Shown piece after piece: positions 34,954-44,368 of a stretch of 64,000 bases of DNA. Origin of the DNA: Actinomadura flavalba DSM 45200 (lineage in GTDB: Bacteria; Actinomycetota; Actinomycetes; Streptosporangiales; Streptosporangiaceae). Below the pieces are notes generated by a model that was not told the origin of the DNA, made no database searches, and saw only the letters and a program-made list of their open reading frames with translations. Position 1 is the stretch's first letter. Every line of letters begins with the position of its first letter. The stretch is taken from NCBI RefSeq assembly GCF_000374305.1, contig NZ_KB894100.1, forward strand, positions 62,001-126,000, written 5' to 3'. Made by a program: the position numbers and the translations under genes.

Positions 34954-36026
34954 ACCGCGTCGCCCGAGCCGACGTCGACGTGGCCGTGGTCGCCCACCAG
35001 CAGGCGATGGGCCGCGTCGGCGCGGCCGGCGATCCGCACCGACCGGCCGATGATCGAACCCCGGATGCCGCGCACGTCGCTGACGGACGCGCCGTCCAGC
35101 ACGATCGAGTCGGTGATCCCGGCGCCGGTCAGCGCGCAGTCGCCGCCCACCGAGACGTGCGGGCCGACGACGCAGTCGTGCAGTCGCGCGCCCGCGCCGA
35201 TGACGACGGGCCCGGTGATGCGGGACGCGGTGACGCGCGCGCCCGGCTCGATCCGCACCGCGCCGGTCAGCTCGGACGCCTCCACCGCGCCGTCCGGCGC
35301 GGCCGCGACGGGCAGCGCGTCGAGCACGCGCCGGTGGCAGGCGAGGACGTCCTCGGGGCGGCCGGTGTCCGCGACGAACCCGGGCTGCCGGGTGACGCGC
35401 ACGGCCGCGCCCCCGGTCACGAGCCACTGCACGGCGTCGGTCAGCTCCAGCTCGCCGCGCCGGCTGGGGGTGATCGCGTCCACGGCCGCGTGGATCGCGG
35501 ACGTGAACGCGAACGCGCCGCTGAGCACCAGATCGCTGCGCGGCTCCTCGGGCTTCTCCACCAGCGCGGCCACGCGGCCCTCGGCGTCGAGTTCGACGAC
35601 GCCGAAGGCCCGTGGATCGTCCACGCGGTGCACCGCGAGCTGCGCCGCCGGGCGCGACGCGCCGAAGTCGGAGACGAGCGCGCCGACGCCGTCGAGCAGC
35701 ATGACGTCACCGAGGTAGAGGACGAAGTCGTCCGCGGCGAGGAAGTCGCGGGCGACGCGCACGCAGTGGGCGAGGCCGAGCGGCCGGTCCTGGCGCAGGT
35801 AGGTGAGGCGCAGCCCGAGCCGCGACCCGTCACCGAGCGCGTCCCGGATCTGGTCGCCGCGGTCACCGACGATGACGCCCACGTCGTGGATTCCGGCCGC
35901 CCGCAGGTTCTCCAGCGCGTACTCCAGCACCGGCCGGTTCGCGATCGGCAGGAGCTGCTTGGGCGCGGAGTGGCTGAAGGGCCGCAGCCGCGAACCGGAA
36001 CCGCCCGCCAGGACCAGGGCCTTCAC
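34950..36026 (-). CDS. rmlA: Glucose-1-phosphate thymidylyltransferase, long form
   Basis: A 358-residue nucleotidyltransferase: GGSGSRLRPFSHSAPKQLLPIANRPV at residues 8-33 holds the G-x-G-x-R and Lys motifs, and LYLGDVMLLDGV near 105 the metal Asp. Residues about 245-350 form a left-handed beta-helix, which makes this the long RmlA form found in antibiotic clusters (SgcA1/MdpA1 position). It makes dTDP-glucose, the first step of deoxysugar synthesis, here for the aminosugar implied by the C- and N-methyltransferases at 62-64 kb. The GTG start overlaps the stop of the DUF2306 gene (GTGA). No dehydratase lies beside it in this window. Confidence 0.9.
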   Translation of the reverse strand: MKALVLAGGSGSRLRPFSHSAPKQLLPIANRPVLEYALENLRAAGIHDVGVIVGDRGDQIRDALGDGSRLGLRLTYLRQDRPLGLAHCVRVARDFLAADDFVLYLGDVMLLDGVGALVSDFGASRPAAQLAVHRVDDPRAFGVVELDAEGRVAALVEKPEEPRSDLVLSGAFAFTSAIHAAVDAITPSRRGELELTDAVQWLVTGGAAVRVTRQPGFVADTGRPEDVLACHRRVLDALPVAAAPDGAVEASELTGAVRIEPGARVTASRITGPVVIGAGARLHDCVVGPHVSVGGDCALTGAGITDSIVLDGASVSDVRGIRGSIIGRSVRIAGRADAAHRLLVGDHGHVDVGSGDAV

Positions 36027-36745
36027 GCGCCGCTCAGTTCCGGGCGGCGTTCGTCGGCGGGGGGCTCCTCCGGAGGCGGCGGCACGACGACGCGGCGCCG
36101 CTTGGCCGGGTACGGGACGCTGGTGAACCGCGTGACGTACCAGTGCGCGACGGCCAGGTGCGCGACCCAGGGAAGCCAGTCGAGCGTGTCGAGCATGACG
36201 GCCTGGCTGACGAACGGCACCCGTCCCGAGTTCACCGCGATGATCGCGTTGGTGGCGGCGACGAGCGTGATCGCGATGCTGTAGGCCATCCACCGGCGGT
36301 GCCGGGCGTAGTCGCGGTTGCGGACGGCGCGCCAGGCGATGACCGTCACCCAGATCCAGACCGAGCCCCAGAAGAACGACGCCGTCGCGGCGGGGTTGCC
36401 GATGGCGAACAGCGCCCCGAACAGCAGCAGCCCGCTCGGGATGACGCCCGCGAACACGTACACGCGCCCGTTCCAGCGGTGGACGCGCGGGAAGCGGCGC
36501 CGGACGCCGGGGAGGATCTGGACGACGGCGGTGAACAGGGCCAGGATGCCGCTGCCGCCGTGCGCGATGCGCACCGCGGCGATCTCGGGGTCGAAGATGC
36601 GCGGGATGTACAGCGGCAGCGTATAGCTGAGGAACCAGACGCACGCGACGACGATGCCCGCGACGGCGGCCCCGTGCACCGGACGTCCGAGACGTCCGTG
36701 CCGGTTCGGTGGTGATACAGGGGACGCCAGAGGCGAGGACGTCAT
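36023..36745 (-). CDS. DUF2306 membrane protein
   Basis: A 240-residue integral membrane protein with about six to seven hydrophobic helices and the DUF2306 His-containing segments IAHGGSGILALF and RVHRWNGRVYVFAG. ATG 36745 follows AAGGAG. It heads the minus-strand pair with RmlA and is divergent from the A-PCP gene, across a region bearing the cluster element. The family may bind heme or quinone, but has no established function. Its place in an enediyne cluster suggests export, resistance or redox support; this is guesswork. Confidence 0.75.
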   Translation of the reverse strand: MTSSPLASPVSPPNRHGRLGRPVHGAAVAGIVVACVWFLSYTLPLYIPRIFDPEIAAVRIAHGGSGILALFTAVVQILPGVRRRFPRVHRWNGRVYVFAGVIPSGLLLFGALFAIGNPAATASFFWGSVWIWVTVIAWRAVRNRDYARHRRWMAYSIAITLVAATNAIIAVNSGRVPFVSQAVMLDTLDWLPWVAHLAVAHWYVTRFTSVPYPAKRRRVVVPPPPEEPPADERRPELSGA

Positions 36746-36805
36746 GACCGGGCTCCTTCGGCCGCAGGGGACTTGCGCCAGCATGACGAGATCACCGTTA
36801 TCCGG

Positions 36806-36859
36806 CATCTCCGATATTGCGCAATGGAACGGTCGCAGGGCGCGGCACGCCGGGAGATG
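36806..36859. promoter_or_regulatory. Paired 16-bp cluster element, DUF2306/A-PCP divergent region
   Basis: CATCTCCGATATTGCG (36806-36821) faces the DUF2306-RmlA pair, 60 bp from the start. GGCACGCCGGGAGATG (36844-36859) faces the A-PCP gene, 70 bp from its start. Centres are 38 bp apart. This is one of the clearest copies. Confidence 0.7.
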
Positions 36860-36929
36860 CGCGGGGCCCCGCACCGGCCGACGATGAGGACCGGACCACG
36901 ATCATCACCGCCGGTGCGGAGGCGAGCGC

Positions 36930-38813
36930 ATGACCTTCACGTCCCTGGACGCGGCCTTCCGGGCGCAGCGCGACCGCGTCCCGCAGGCCCCCGCCGTGTC
37001 CTGCGGCGCGGTACGGCTGACCTACGCCGAACTCGACCGCCGCGCCGACCGGCTCGCCCGCCGGATCGAGGCCGCAGGCGGCGGACCGGGCCGCCCCGTC
37101 GCGCTGCTGCTCGACCGCTCGGCCGACGTCCCGGTGGCGCTGCTCGCGGCCGTGCGCACGGGCGGCTGGTACGTCCCGCTGCACGAGTCCTGGCCCCCCG
37201 ACCGCAACGCCGCGATCCTCACCGACACGGCCGTCCCCGTCCTGGTCACCGACGCCACGATGCGAGCCCGCGGCCTCCCCGACGTCCCCGGCCTCACGAT
37301 CATCGACGTCTCCGACACGCCCCCGGCCCGACCGGACCCGGCCACGCCACCCCGCGCCCCCGAGCGCGGGTCGCCCAGCCCCGCACCGACCCCGGCGTCA
37401 GCGCCGCCCGACACCGAGCACGCGACGGCCGACAGCGCCCCGCCGGAGTCGGCGCCGCCGCGCGACGCCGGGGAGCGGCCGGAGGTCGCGGCGAGCGATC
37501 TCGCGTATGCGATGTTCACGTCGGGGTCTACCGGGCGGCCCAAGGGGGTGGCCGTCGAGCACGGGTCGGTGCTGAGTTTCGCGCTGGACCCCGTCTGGGC
37601 GCACGGGTCGCACACGCGGGTGCTGTCGCTGGCGCCGTACGCGTTCGGCGTCTCGGCCTACGAGTACTGGGTGCCGCTGCTCCAGGGCGCGCACATCGTC
37701 ATCGCGCCGCCCGGTCCGGTGGACGTCACCGCGCTCGGCCGCCTCATCACCGCCGAGCGCATCACCGCCGTGCACCTGACCGCCGGGCTGTTCCGCGTCG
37801 TCGCCGAGAGCGCGCCGCACCTGCTCGCCCCGCTCGCCGAGGTGCTGACCGGCGGCGACGTCATCGCGCCCGGCGCGGTCCGGCGCGTGCTGGAGCACTG
37901 CCCCCGCACCGTCGTCCGCACCCTGTACGGCGCGACGGAACTGACCGCCTTCGCCACCATGGGCACGATCCGCACCCCGGTGGACGGCCCCGTCGTCCCG
38001 GTCGGACACCCGCTGGACGGCGTGCGCTGCCACCTGCTCGACGAACAGATGCGCCCGGTGCCCGACGGCGCCGAGGGCGAACTGTACGTCGGCGGCCCGC
38101 GCGTCGCGCGCGGCTACCTCGGTGACCCCGACGAGACCGCCGCCCGCTTCCTGCCCGACCCGTCCGGCGGGCCGGGCGCCCGCATGTTCCGCACCGGCGA
38201 CCTGGCCCGCCGCGACGCGAGCGGCGCGCTGGAGCTGCGCGGGCGGCGCGGCGACCAGGTCAAGATCCGCGGCTACCGGGTGGACCCGCGCGAGGTGGAG
38301 AGCGTCGTCGCGGCGGGGGAGGGGGTCGTGGACGTCGCCGTCGTCGTGCGCGACGCGGGCGCGGCCGGTCCGTCGCTCGTCGCCTACGTCGTCGGTGACG
38401 CCGACCTCGGCGCCGTCGCGCGGCTCGCGGCGGCGCGGCTGCCCGGCTACGCGGTGCCGTCCGCGCTCGTCCCGCTGGCGTCGCTGCCGCTGACGGCCAA
38501 CGGCAAGCTGGACCGCCGCGCCCTGCCCGACCCGCCGAGCCCCGCCGACGACGGCGCGGCGCCGTTCCGCGCGCCGGGCACCGAACGGCAGGCGCTGCTG
38601 TGCGAACTGTTCGCCGAGGTGCTGGAGATCGGCACCGTCGGCCTGGACGACAGCTTCTTCGACCTGGACGGCCAGTCGCTGCTGGCGCTCAAGCTCGTCA
38701 GCCGCATCGAGGCCGAACTGGGCGTGGAACTGACCGTGGCGGACCTGTTCAACGCCCCCACGGTCGCCGAACTCGACGCGGTCATCGAGACCGCCCTGGA
38801 GGGAGCGTCATGA
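36930..38813 (+). CDS. NRPS adenylation-PCP didomain protein
   Basis: A 627-residue A-PCP protein. A-domain motifs: A3 MFTSGSTGRPKG (about 194-205), A5 LYGATE, A7 FRTGDL, A10 LTANGKLDRR. The PCP follows, with its phosphopantetheine Ser583 in DLDGQSLLAL. At the A4 position where alpha-amino-acid enzymes have F-D, this protein has F239-G240 (YAFGVSAYEYW), so the Asp that binds the alpha-amino group is missing. A Pro/Ala-rich insert of about 50 residues (about 130-185) precedes A3. It likely loads an aryl, beta-amino or beta-hydroxy acid, comparable to SgcC1/SgcC2 of C-1027 but fused. Coupled to the next gene by ATGA. Confidence 0.9.
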   Translation: MTFTSLDAAFRAQRDRVPQAPAVSCGAVRLTYAELDRRADRLARRIEAAGGGPGRPVALLLDRSADVPVALLAAVRTGGWYVPLHESWPPDRNAAILTDTAVPVLVTDATMRARGLPDVPGLTIIDVSDTPPARPDPATPPRAPERGSPSPAPTPASAPPDTEHATADSAPPESAPPRDAGERPEVAASDLAYAMFTSGSTGRPKGVAVEHGSVLSFALDPVWAHGSHTRVLSLAPYAFGVSAYEYWVPLLQGAHIVIAPPGPVDVTALGRLITAERITAVHLTAGLFRVVAESAPHLLAPLAEVLTGGDVIAPGAVRRVLEHCPRTVVRTLYGATELTAFATMGTIRTPVDGPVVPVGHPLDGVRCHLLDEQMRPVPDGAEGELYVGGPRVARGYLGDPDETAARFLPDPSGGPGARMFRTGDLARRDASGALELRGRRGDQVKIRGYRVDPREVESVVAAGEGVVDVAVVVRDAGAAGPSLVAYVVGDADLGAVARLAAARLPGYAVPSALVPLASLPLTANGKLDRRALPDPPSPADDGAAPFRAPGTERQALLCELFAEVLEIGTVGLDDSFFDLDGQSLLALKLVSRIEAELGVELTVADLFNAPTVAELDAVIETALEGAS

Positions 38814-40015
38814 CGGGGACGGTGCAGGCCACCGGCGCCGCCGAGGTGATCGAGCGCGCGCGGACGCTGGCGGACGCGCTGGTCGCGCGGCAGGCGGAGA
38901 CCGAGCGGCGCACCCGGTACGCGCCCGACGTGCACGAGGCGTTCACCGAGGCGGGCCTGTACCGCATCCTCGTCCCGCCCCGGTACGGCGGCTACGGGCT
39001 CGGCGCGCACACCTTCCTGCGGGTCGCCGCGACGATCGCGCGCGGCTGCCCGTCGACCGGCTGGATGTACCTGTTCGCCTCCGCGCACGCGCTGCCGGTC
39101 GCCACGCTGTTCCCGCCCGAGGCGCAGGACGAGCTGTTCGGTGACGGGCACTTCCTGTGCCCCGCGACGGTCGCGCCGAGCGGCACGGCCGAACGCTCCG
39201 ACGGCGGCTGGACGCTGACCGGTTCATGGCGGTACGCGTCGGGCTCCCCGTACGCGACGCACTTCCTCGGGCACGTCCTCGTCCCCCCGCCCGGCGGCGA
39301 CGCGGACGACGAGCCGGTGCCGATGATGTTCATCGCGCCGCGCGACCGGTGGCGGCTGGAGGACGACTGGGGCGGCCAGCTCGGCCTGCGCGGCAGCGGC
39401 TCGAACACCGTCGTGCTGGAACGGGCGTTCGTCCCCGACCGGTACACGCTGCCCGGCCACCTCAGCCAGCTCAGCGTGACCGACGACGCCCCCGGCCGCA
39501 GCCTGCACGGCCCCGGCTACGGCGGCGGCCCGCTGAGCTTCATGCTGCTGGAGCTGGGCGCGCTCGCCGTCGGCATCGCCTACGGCGCGCTGGACGCCTA
39601 CAGCGAGCTGATGCGCACCCGCACCACGCTGTACCCGCCGATCGTGCCGCGCACCGAGGACCCCGACTACCAGTTCCGCTACGGCGAGGCCGCCGCGATG
39701 ATCCACACCGCGGAGGCGGCCGTCCTGCACGCCGCGCGCGAGTGGGACGAGGCGTGCGCGCGCGGCGCCGCCGCCTTCACCCGGGACGAGGAACTGCGGC
39801 TGGCGCTGGTCGCCCGCGAGGCCGTCCGGCTGTGCTGGCGGGCGGTGGAGAGCCAGCTCGTCCCGACCGCCGGGTCCAGCGCGCTCGTCGACGGCGCCCG
39901 CTTCGCCCGCGTCTGGCGCGACCTGTCGATGCTGCACGGGCACGGCGGGCTCGGCGTCTTCCTCAGTCTCATCGCGAACCGCGACCTGGCCCGGCTGCGG
40001 TTCGGCCAGGCGTGA
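38810..40015 (+). CDS. Acyl-CoA-dehydrogenase-fold flavin monooxygenase
   Basis: A 401-residue protein of the group D monooxygenase family (HpaB-like C2 hydroxylases, KijD3/DnmZ type). EAGLYRILVPPRYGGYG near residues 44-60, RGCPSTGWMYLFASAHALPV and LRGSGSNTVVLERAFVPDRY are typical. It lacks the acyl-CoA dehydrogenase catalytic Glu context. It sits between A-PCP and the HpaB hydroxylase, so oxidation of the PCP-bound aryl unit or of an aminosugar nitrogen (as by KijD3) are both possible. It would need FADH2, likely from the reductase at 21229-21747. A paralogue is at 46068-47252. Confidence 0.8.
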   Translation: MTGTVQATGAAEVIERARTLADALVARQAETERRTRYAPDVHEAFTEAGLYRILVPPRYGGYGLGAHTFLRVAATIARGCPSTGWMYLFASAHALPVATLFPPEAQDELFGDGHFLCPATVAPSGTAERSDGGWTLTGSWRYASGSPYATHFLGHVLVPPPGGDADDEPVPMMFIAPRDRWRLEDDWGGQLGLRGSGSNTVVLERAFVPDRYTLPGHLSQLSVTDDAPGRSLHGPGYGGGPLSFMLLELGALAVGIAYGALDAYSELMRTRTTLYPPIVPRTEDPDYQFRYGEAAAMIHTAEAAVLHAAREWDEACARGAAAFTRDEELRLALVAREAVRLCWRAVESQLVPTAGSSALVDGARFARVWRDLSMLHGHGGLGVFLSLIANRDLARLRFGQA

Positions 40016-40050
40016 CGAACCGGCCCGCCCACGCAGGAAGGCAGGAACCA

Positions 40051-41613
40051 GTGGAAGACAGTGCCCCGGAGACCCGGCCGCTCACCGGCGACGAGTACAT
40101 CGAGAGCCTGCGGGACGGCAGGGAGATCTATCTGTACGGCGAGCGCGTCAAGGACGTCACCGAGCACGCCGCCTTCCGCAACCCGGTCCGGATGACCGCG
40201 CGGCTCTACGACGCCCTGCACGACCCGGCCCGCCGGGACGTGCTGTGCGCCCCCACCGACGCCGGCGGCGGACCCGGGTTCACCCACCGGTTCTTCACCA
40301 CGCCGCGCAGCGCCGAGGACCTGGTCGCCGCGCAGGGCGCGATCACCGAGTGGGCGCGGATGAGCTACGGCTGGATGGGGCGCGGGCCGGACTACAAGGC
40401 GTCCTTCCTCGGCACCCTCGGCGCGAACGCCGAGTTCTACGCGCCGTTCCAGGACAACGCGCGCCGCTGGTACCGGGAGGCGCAGGAGAAGGTCCTGTAC
40501 TGGAACCACGCGATCGTCCACCCGCCCGTCGACCGGCACCGGCCGCCGGACGAGGTCGGTGACGTCTTCATCCGCGTGCTGCGCGAGACCGACGCCGGGC
40601 TCATTGTCAGCGGCGCGAAGGTCGTGGCGACGGGATCGGCGCTCACCCACCACAATTTCATCGCGCACTACGGGCTGCCGATCAAGAAGCGCGAGTTCGC
40701 GCTGGTCGCCACCGTCCCGACCGGGGCGCGGGGCGTGAAGCTGATCTGCCGCACGTCCTATACGGCGACGGCGGCGGCGACCGGCAGCCCGTTCGACTAT
40801 CCGCTGTCCTCCCGGCTGGACGAGAACGACTCCATCCTCGTCCTGGACGAAGTGCTGATCCCGTGGGAGAACGTCTTCATCTACGGCGACATCGGCAAGG
40901 TGCAGCTCTTCACCGGCCAGTCGGGGTTCCTGGAGCGGTTCACGTTCCAGGGCTGCACGCGCCTGGTCGTCAAGCTGGAGTTCATCGCCGGGCTGCTCGC
41001 CAAGGCCCTCGAAGTGACCGGGACCGCCGATTTCCGGGGCGTCCAGGCGCGGCTGGGCGAGGTGCTGGCCTGGCGCGACCTGTTCCAGTCGCTGTCGGAC
41101 GCCGCCGCCCGCAACCCGGTGCCGTGGCGCGACGGCGCCGTGCTGCCCGACGCCCGGTACGGAATGGCCTACCGGTGGTTCATGCAGATCGGTTATCCGC
41201 GCGTGCGGGAAATCGTGTTGCAGGACGTGGCCAGCGGGTTGATCTATGTCAATTCCAGCGCCGCCGACTTCCGCAATCCCGATATTCGTGGCTACCTCGA
41301 CCAGTATCTGCGCGGATCGCACGGCGTCGTCGCCACCGATCGCGTGAAAATCATGAAGCTGCTCTGGGACGCGGTCGGCACCGAGTTCGCCGGCCGTCAC
41401 GAACTCTACGAGCGGAACTACGCGGGAAACCATGAGAACACCCGCGTCGAACTGCTCATGTCGCAACTGGGCAACGGCCGCATGGACGGTTACAAAGCAC
41501 TGGTCGACCAGTGCATGAGCGAGTACGACCTGGACGGCTGGACGGTTCCCGATCTCGCCGCCGACCCCGTGCAGGGCAATTCCGGAGATGCCCCCCCGTC
41601 CGCGCCGAACTGA
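40051..41613 (+). CDS. 4-Hydroxyphenylacetate 3-hydroxylase-type monooxygenase (SgcC-like)
   Basis: A 520-residue HpaB-family FADH2-dependent phenol hydroxylase: TGDEYIESLRDGREIYLYGE at the start, WARMSYGWMGRGPDYKASF near residue 100, and a VNSSAADFRNP and YLDQYLRG tail. In C-1027, SgcC hydroxylates the PCP-bound beta-tyrosine at C-3, with a flavin reductase. The gene follows A-PCP, so the same logic is likely: ortho-hydroxylation of a PCP-bound tyrosine-derived acid. Start GTG 40051 is preferred because AGGAAGGCAGG precedes it; GTG 40012, overlapping the upstream stop, is also open. Confidence 0.9.
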   Translation: MEDSAPETRPLTGDEYIESLRDGREIYLYGERVKDVTEHAAFRNPVRMTARLYDALHDPARRDVLCAPTDAGGGPGFTHRFFTTPRSAEDLVAAQGAITEWARMSYGWMGRGPDYKASFLGTLGANAEFYAPFQDNARRWYREAQEKVLYWNHAIVHPPVDRHRPPDEVGDVFIRVLRETDAGLIVSGAKVVATGSALTHHNFIAHYGLPIKKREFALVATVPTGARGVKLICRTSYTATAAATGSPFDYPLSSRLDENDSILVLDEVLIPWENVFIYGDIGKVQLFTGQSGFLERFTFQGCTRLVVKLEFIAGLLAKALEVTGTADFRGVQARLGEVLAWRDLFQSLSDAAARNPVPWRDGAVLPDARYGMAYRWFMQIGYPRVREIVLQDVASGLIYVNSSAADFRNPDIRGYLDQYLRGSHGVVATDRVKIMKLLWDAVGTEFAGRHELYERNYAGNHENTRVELLMSQLGNGRMDGYKALVDQCMSEYDLDGWTVPDLAADPVQGNSGDAPPSAPN

Positions 41614-41642
41614 CGATTGGGGTGATGAAAGGGGCACCACCG

Positions 41643-42650
41643 ATGGTCATCGAAACCCGTCAGCCGACCGCGCCGCTACGCGTCGAGGACATGTTCAATT
41701 CCGCCGTCGCGGCCTTCGCGATCTGCGCCGCGTGGGAACTCGGAGCGCTGGACGAACTGCACGACACCGGAAAGGTCAACGCGCACGAATTCGCCGATCG
41801 GCGCGGCCTGGACCGCACCTCCACCCTCGCCATGTTCCGGTCGCTCGCCGCCATCGGCGCCGTCGAGCGCAAGGGCCTGGACGTCACGGTCGGGCCCGCC
41901 TTCACCGACGTACGGCACTATCGGTCGTTCTTCCACTGGCTCGGCCGGGGCAGCGCCGACCTGTTCCGCGCCATGGCCGACGTGATGCCGCTGGAGAACC
42001 GGATCGGCCGGTTCTACCACCGCGACGCCGCCGCCATCGCCTACGCCTGCCGCGAGATCAACGAGATCACCTACGAGCCCGCGTTCCGCGCCGTCCTGGA
42101 CGGCATCGATGTCGCCCCGGGCGCCGGGGTGGCCGACCTCGGCTGCGGCGGCGGCGCCCGGCTGGCGAGCCTGCTCGACCGCTACCCGGGCACCCACGGC
42201 ATCGGCGTGGACATCGCCGCCCCGGCGGTGGAGGTGGCGCGGGCCAACCTCGACGAGGCCGGGCACGGGAACCGCGCGACGGCCGTCGTCGACGACGCGC
42301 TCCGGCTCGAACCGAGGCCCGAGTTCGCGGACGTCGAACTGGTCACCTGCTTCATGATGGGCCACGACTTCTGGCCCCGCGAGTCGTGCGTGCGCAGCCT
42401 GCGCCGGCTGCGCGAGGCGTTCCCCGCCGCGCGCAGGCTCGTCATCGGTGACGCGACCCGCACGCCGGACGGCCCCGACACCGACCTGCCCGTCTTCACG
42501 CTCGGCTTCGAGGTCGGCCACGACCTGATGGGCACCTTCATCCCGACCGTCGCGGACTGGGAGTCGGTGTTCCCCGACAGCGGCTGGACGCACCTGCGCA
42601 CCCACCGCATCGACATGCTCGTCGGCGAGACCATCTTCGAGCTGGGCTGA
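41643..42650 (+). CDS. O-methyltransferase-type SAM methyltransferase
   Basis: A 335-residue protein with an N-terminal winged-helix dimerisation region (AICAAWELGALDELHDTGK, about residues 20-38) and a Rossmann SAM domain (VADLGCGGGARLASLL near 161-176). This layout is that of small-molecule O-methyltransferases of antibiotic pathways. Next to the hydroxylase, it probably methylates the new phenol; maduropeptin and C-1027 side chains carry such a methoxy group. An AAAGGGG site precedes ATG 41643. ATG 41625 is an alternative start with poorer spacing. Confidence 0.82.
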   Translation: MVIETRQPTAPLRVEDMFNSAVAAFAICAAWELGALDELHDTGKVNAHEFADRRGLDRTSTLAMFRSLAAIGAVERKGLDVTVGPAFTDVRHYRSFFHWLGRGSADLFRAMADVMPLENRIGRFYHRDAAAIAYACREINEITYEPAFRAVLDGIDVAPGAGVADLGCGGGARLASLLDRYPGTHGIGVDIAAPAVEVARANLDEAGHGNRATAVVDDALRLEPRPEFADVELVTCFMMGHDFWPRESCVRSLRRLREAFPAARRLVIGDATRTPDGPDTDLPVFTLGFEVGHDLMGTFIPTVADWESVFPDSGWTHLRTHRIDMLVGETIFELG

Positions 42651-42665
42651 GAAGGGAACACGACG

Positions 42666-44360
42666 GTGCTGGCCACGCAGCTTGCCCGCGTGCTCGTCGA
42701 GCACGGGGTGTCGCACGTCTTCGGGGTCGTCGGCAACGGCAACTTCCACATCGCCGACGGCATGGCCGCCGCCGGGGCGCGGTACGTCCCGGCGCGGCAC
42801 GAGGGCGGGGCCGTCGCGATGGCGGACGCCCACCACCGGGTCAGCGGTCAGGTCGCGGTCTGCACCACCACCTACGGGCCGGGGTTCACCAACGCCGCGA
42901 CCGGGCTCGCCGAGGCCGCCAAGCACGGCAGCGGCGTCCTGGTCGTGTGCGGCGACGCGCCCACGGCGGGCCGCCGCCGCATCGACGTCGACCAGCCCGC
43001 TCTGGCGGCGGCCCTCGGCGCCGAGACCGTCGTCGTGACGGACCCGGCGTCCGCCACGACGACGGCCGTCGCGGCCCTCACCCGCGCCCGCGCGGAGAAC
43101 CGCCCGATCATCCTCGCCGTCCCCGGCGACCTCCTCGAACAACCCGTCCCCACCCCGCCCCGGGACGTTCCCACGCCCTCCACCCGCAGGACCGCCCACC
43201 CGCCGCCGACGCCGGGTTCCGTTCCGGCGGTGGCGGGGGAGGTCGATGCCGTCGCGGTGGACGCGGTGGTGGAGGTTCTTGTGAGGGCCGAGCGGCCCTT
43301 GCTGCTGGCGGGGCTGGGGGCGTGGCGGGCCGGGGCCGGGGCCTTGCTGGAGAAGCTGGGGGAGCGGGTCGGGGCGTTGCTCGCGACGACCGTCATGGCG
43401 GACGGGATCTTCGCGGGCAACCCCTGGTCGCTCGGGATCTGCGGCGGGTTCTCCGCGCCGCCGGCCGCCGAGCTGATCGCCGAAGCCGACGTCGTCGTCG
43501 CGTTCGGGGCCGGGCTCGGGCACTGGACGCTGCACGGCGGCGCCATGCTCGGGGCCGGGACCACGCTCGTCCAGGTCGATCTGGCCGCGCCGACGACGGG
43601 GCGGGTGGACCTCGCCGTGCCGGGCGACGCCGCGCGTGTCGCCGCCGCGCTCCTCGCGGGCGTGGAGGCGCGCGGCGTTGCGCCGAGCGGCCGGCGGGCC
43701 GGGCTCGCCGGGCTCGTCGCCCGCTCCGGCTGGCGCGACCAGCCCTACACCGACGCCGGGACAGGCACCCGCATCGACCCGCGCACGCTGACGCTCGCGC
43801 TCGCCGACCTGCTGCCCGCCGACCGCACCCTCGTCACCGACGGCGGGCACTTCATCGCCTGGCCCGCGATGTACTGGCCGTCCGCCGACCCGTCGGCGCT
43901 GGTCTTCACCGGCGCCGCCTTCCAGACCATCGGGCTCGGCTTCGCGGGCGCCGTCGGCGCCGCCGTGGCGCGCCCGGACCGCACCGTCGTCGCCGCGCTC
44001 GGCGACGGCGGCGCGCTGATGGGCCTGCCCGAGCTGGAGACGCTGATCCGCACCGTCCCGTCCGCGCTCGTCGTGATCTACGACGACGCGGCCTACGGAG
44101 CCGAGGTCCACATGTACGGCGACGCGGGCGCGGCCAGCCCGACGACGGTGTTCACCGACACCGACTTCGCCGGGACGGCCCGCGCCCTCGGCGCCACCGC
44201 CGCGACCGTCCGCACCGTCGAGGACCTGGCCCCCGTCCGCGCCTGGCACGCGGACGGCCGCCGGGGCGTCCTGGTCCTGGACTGCAAGGTCGTCCGTTCG
44301 GTCGTCGCCCGCATGCTGGCAGGCCAGGGCCCGACCCAGACCCCCGAACACACCCCCTGA
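42666..44360 (+). CDS. Thiamine-diphosphate-dependent enzyme (acetolactate synthase-like)
   Basis: A 564-residue ThDP enzyme. The N-terminal PYR domain has the catalytic Glu in PARHEGGAVAMADA (about residues 42-55) and TYGPGFTNAATGLAEA. A central domain (about 190-340) follows. The C-terminal PP domain has LGDGGALMGLPELETL, but the N-N end of the usual GDG...NN metal motif reads YDDAAYG. The family decarboxylates 2-keto acids and forms C-C bonds. Placed after the aryl-acid genes, it might decarboxylate a keto acid or extend one. Low similarity to housekeeping AHAS is expected. A terminator follows. Confidence 0.82.
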   Translation: MLATQLARVLVEHGVSHVFGVVGNGNFHIADGMAAAGARYVPARHEGGAVAMADAHHRVSGQVAVCTTTYGPGFTNAATGLAEAAKHGSGVLVVCGDAPTAGRRRIDVDQPALAAALGAETVVVTDPASATTTAVAALTRARAENRPIILAVPGDLLEQPVPTPPRDVPTPSTRRTAHPPPTPGSVPAVAGEVDAVAVDAVVEVLVRAERPLLLAGLGAWRAGAGALLEKLGERVGALLATTVMADGIFAGNPWSLGICGGFSAPPAAELIAEADVVVAFGAGLGHWTLHGGAMLGAGTTLVQVDLAAPTTGRVDLAVPGDAARVAAALLAGVEARGVAPSGRRAGLAGLVARSGWRDQPYTDAGTGTRIDPRTLTLALADLLPADRTLVTDGGHFIAWPAMYWPSADPSALVFTGAAFQTIGLGFAGAVGAAVARPDRTVVAALGDGGALMGLPELETLIRTVPSALVVIYDDAAYGAEVHMYGDAGAASPTTVFTDTDFAGTARALGATAATVRTVEDLAPVRAWHADGRRGVLVLDCKVVRSVVARMLAGQGPTQTPEHTP

Positions 44361-44368
44361 CCACCCGA

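Noticed and set aside
41585..41597. GGAGATG near the end of the HpaB gene as another cluster element
   Set aside because: It is inside coding sequence and lacks the GCA(C/A)-N5 half, so it is a chance match to the short core.
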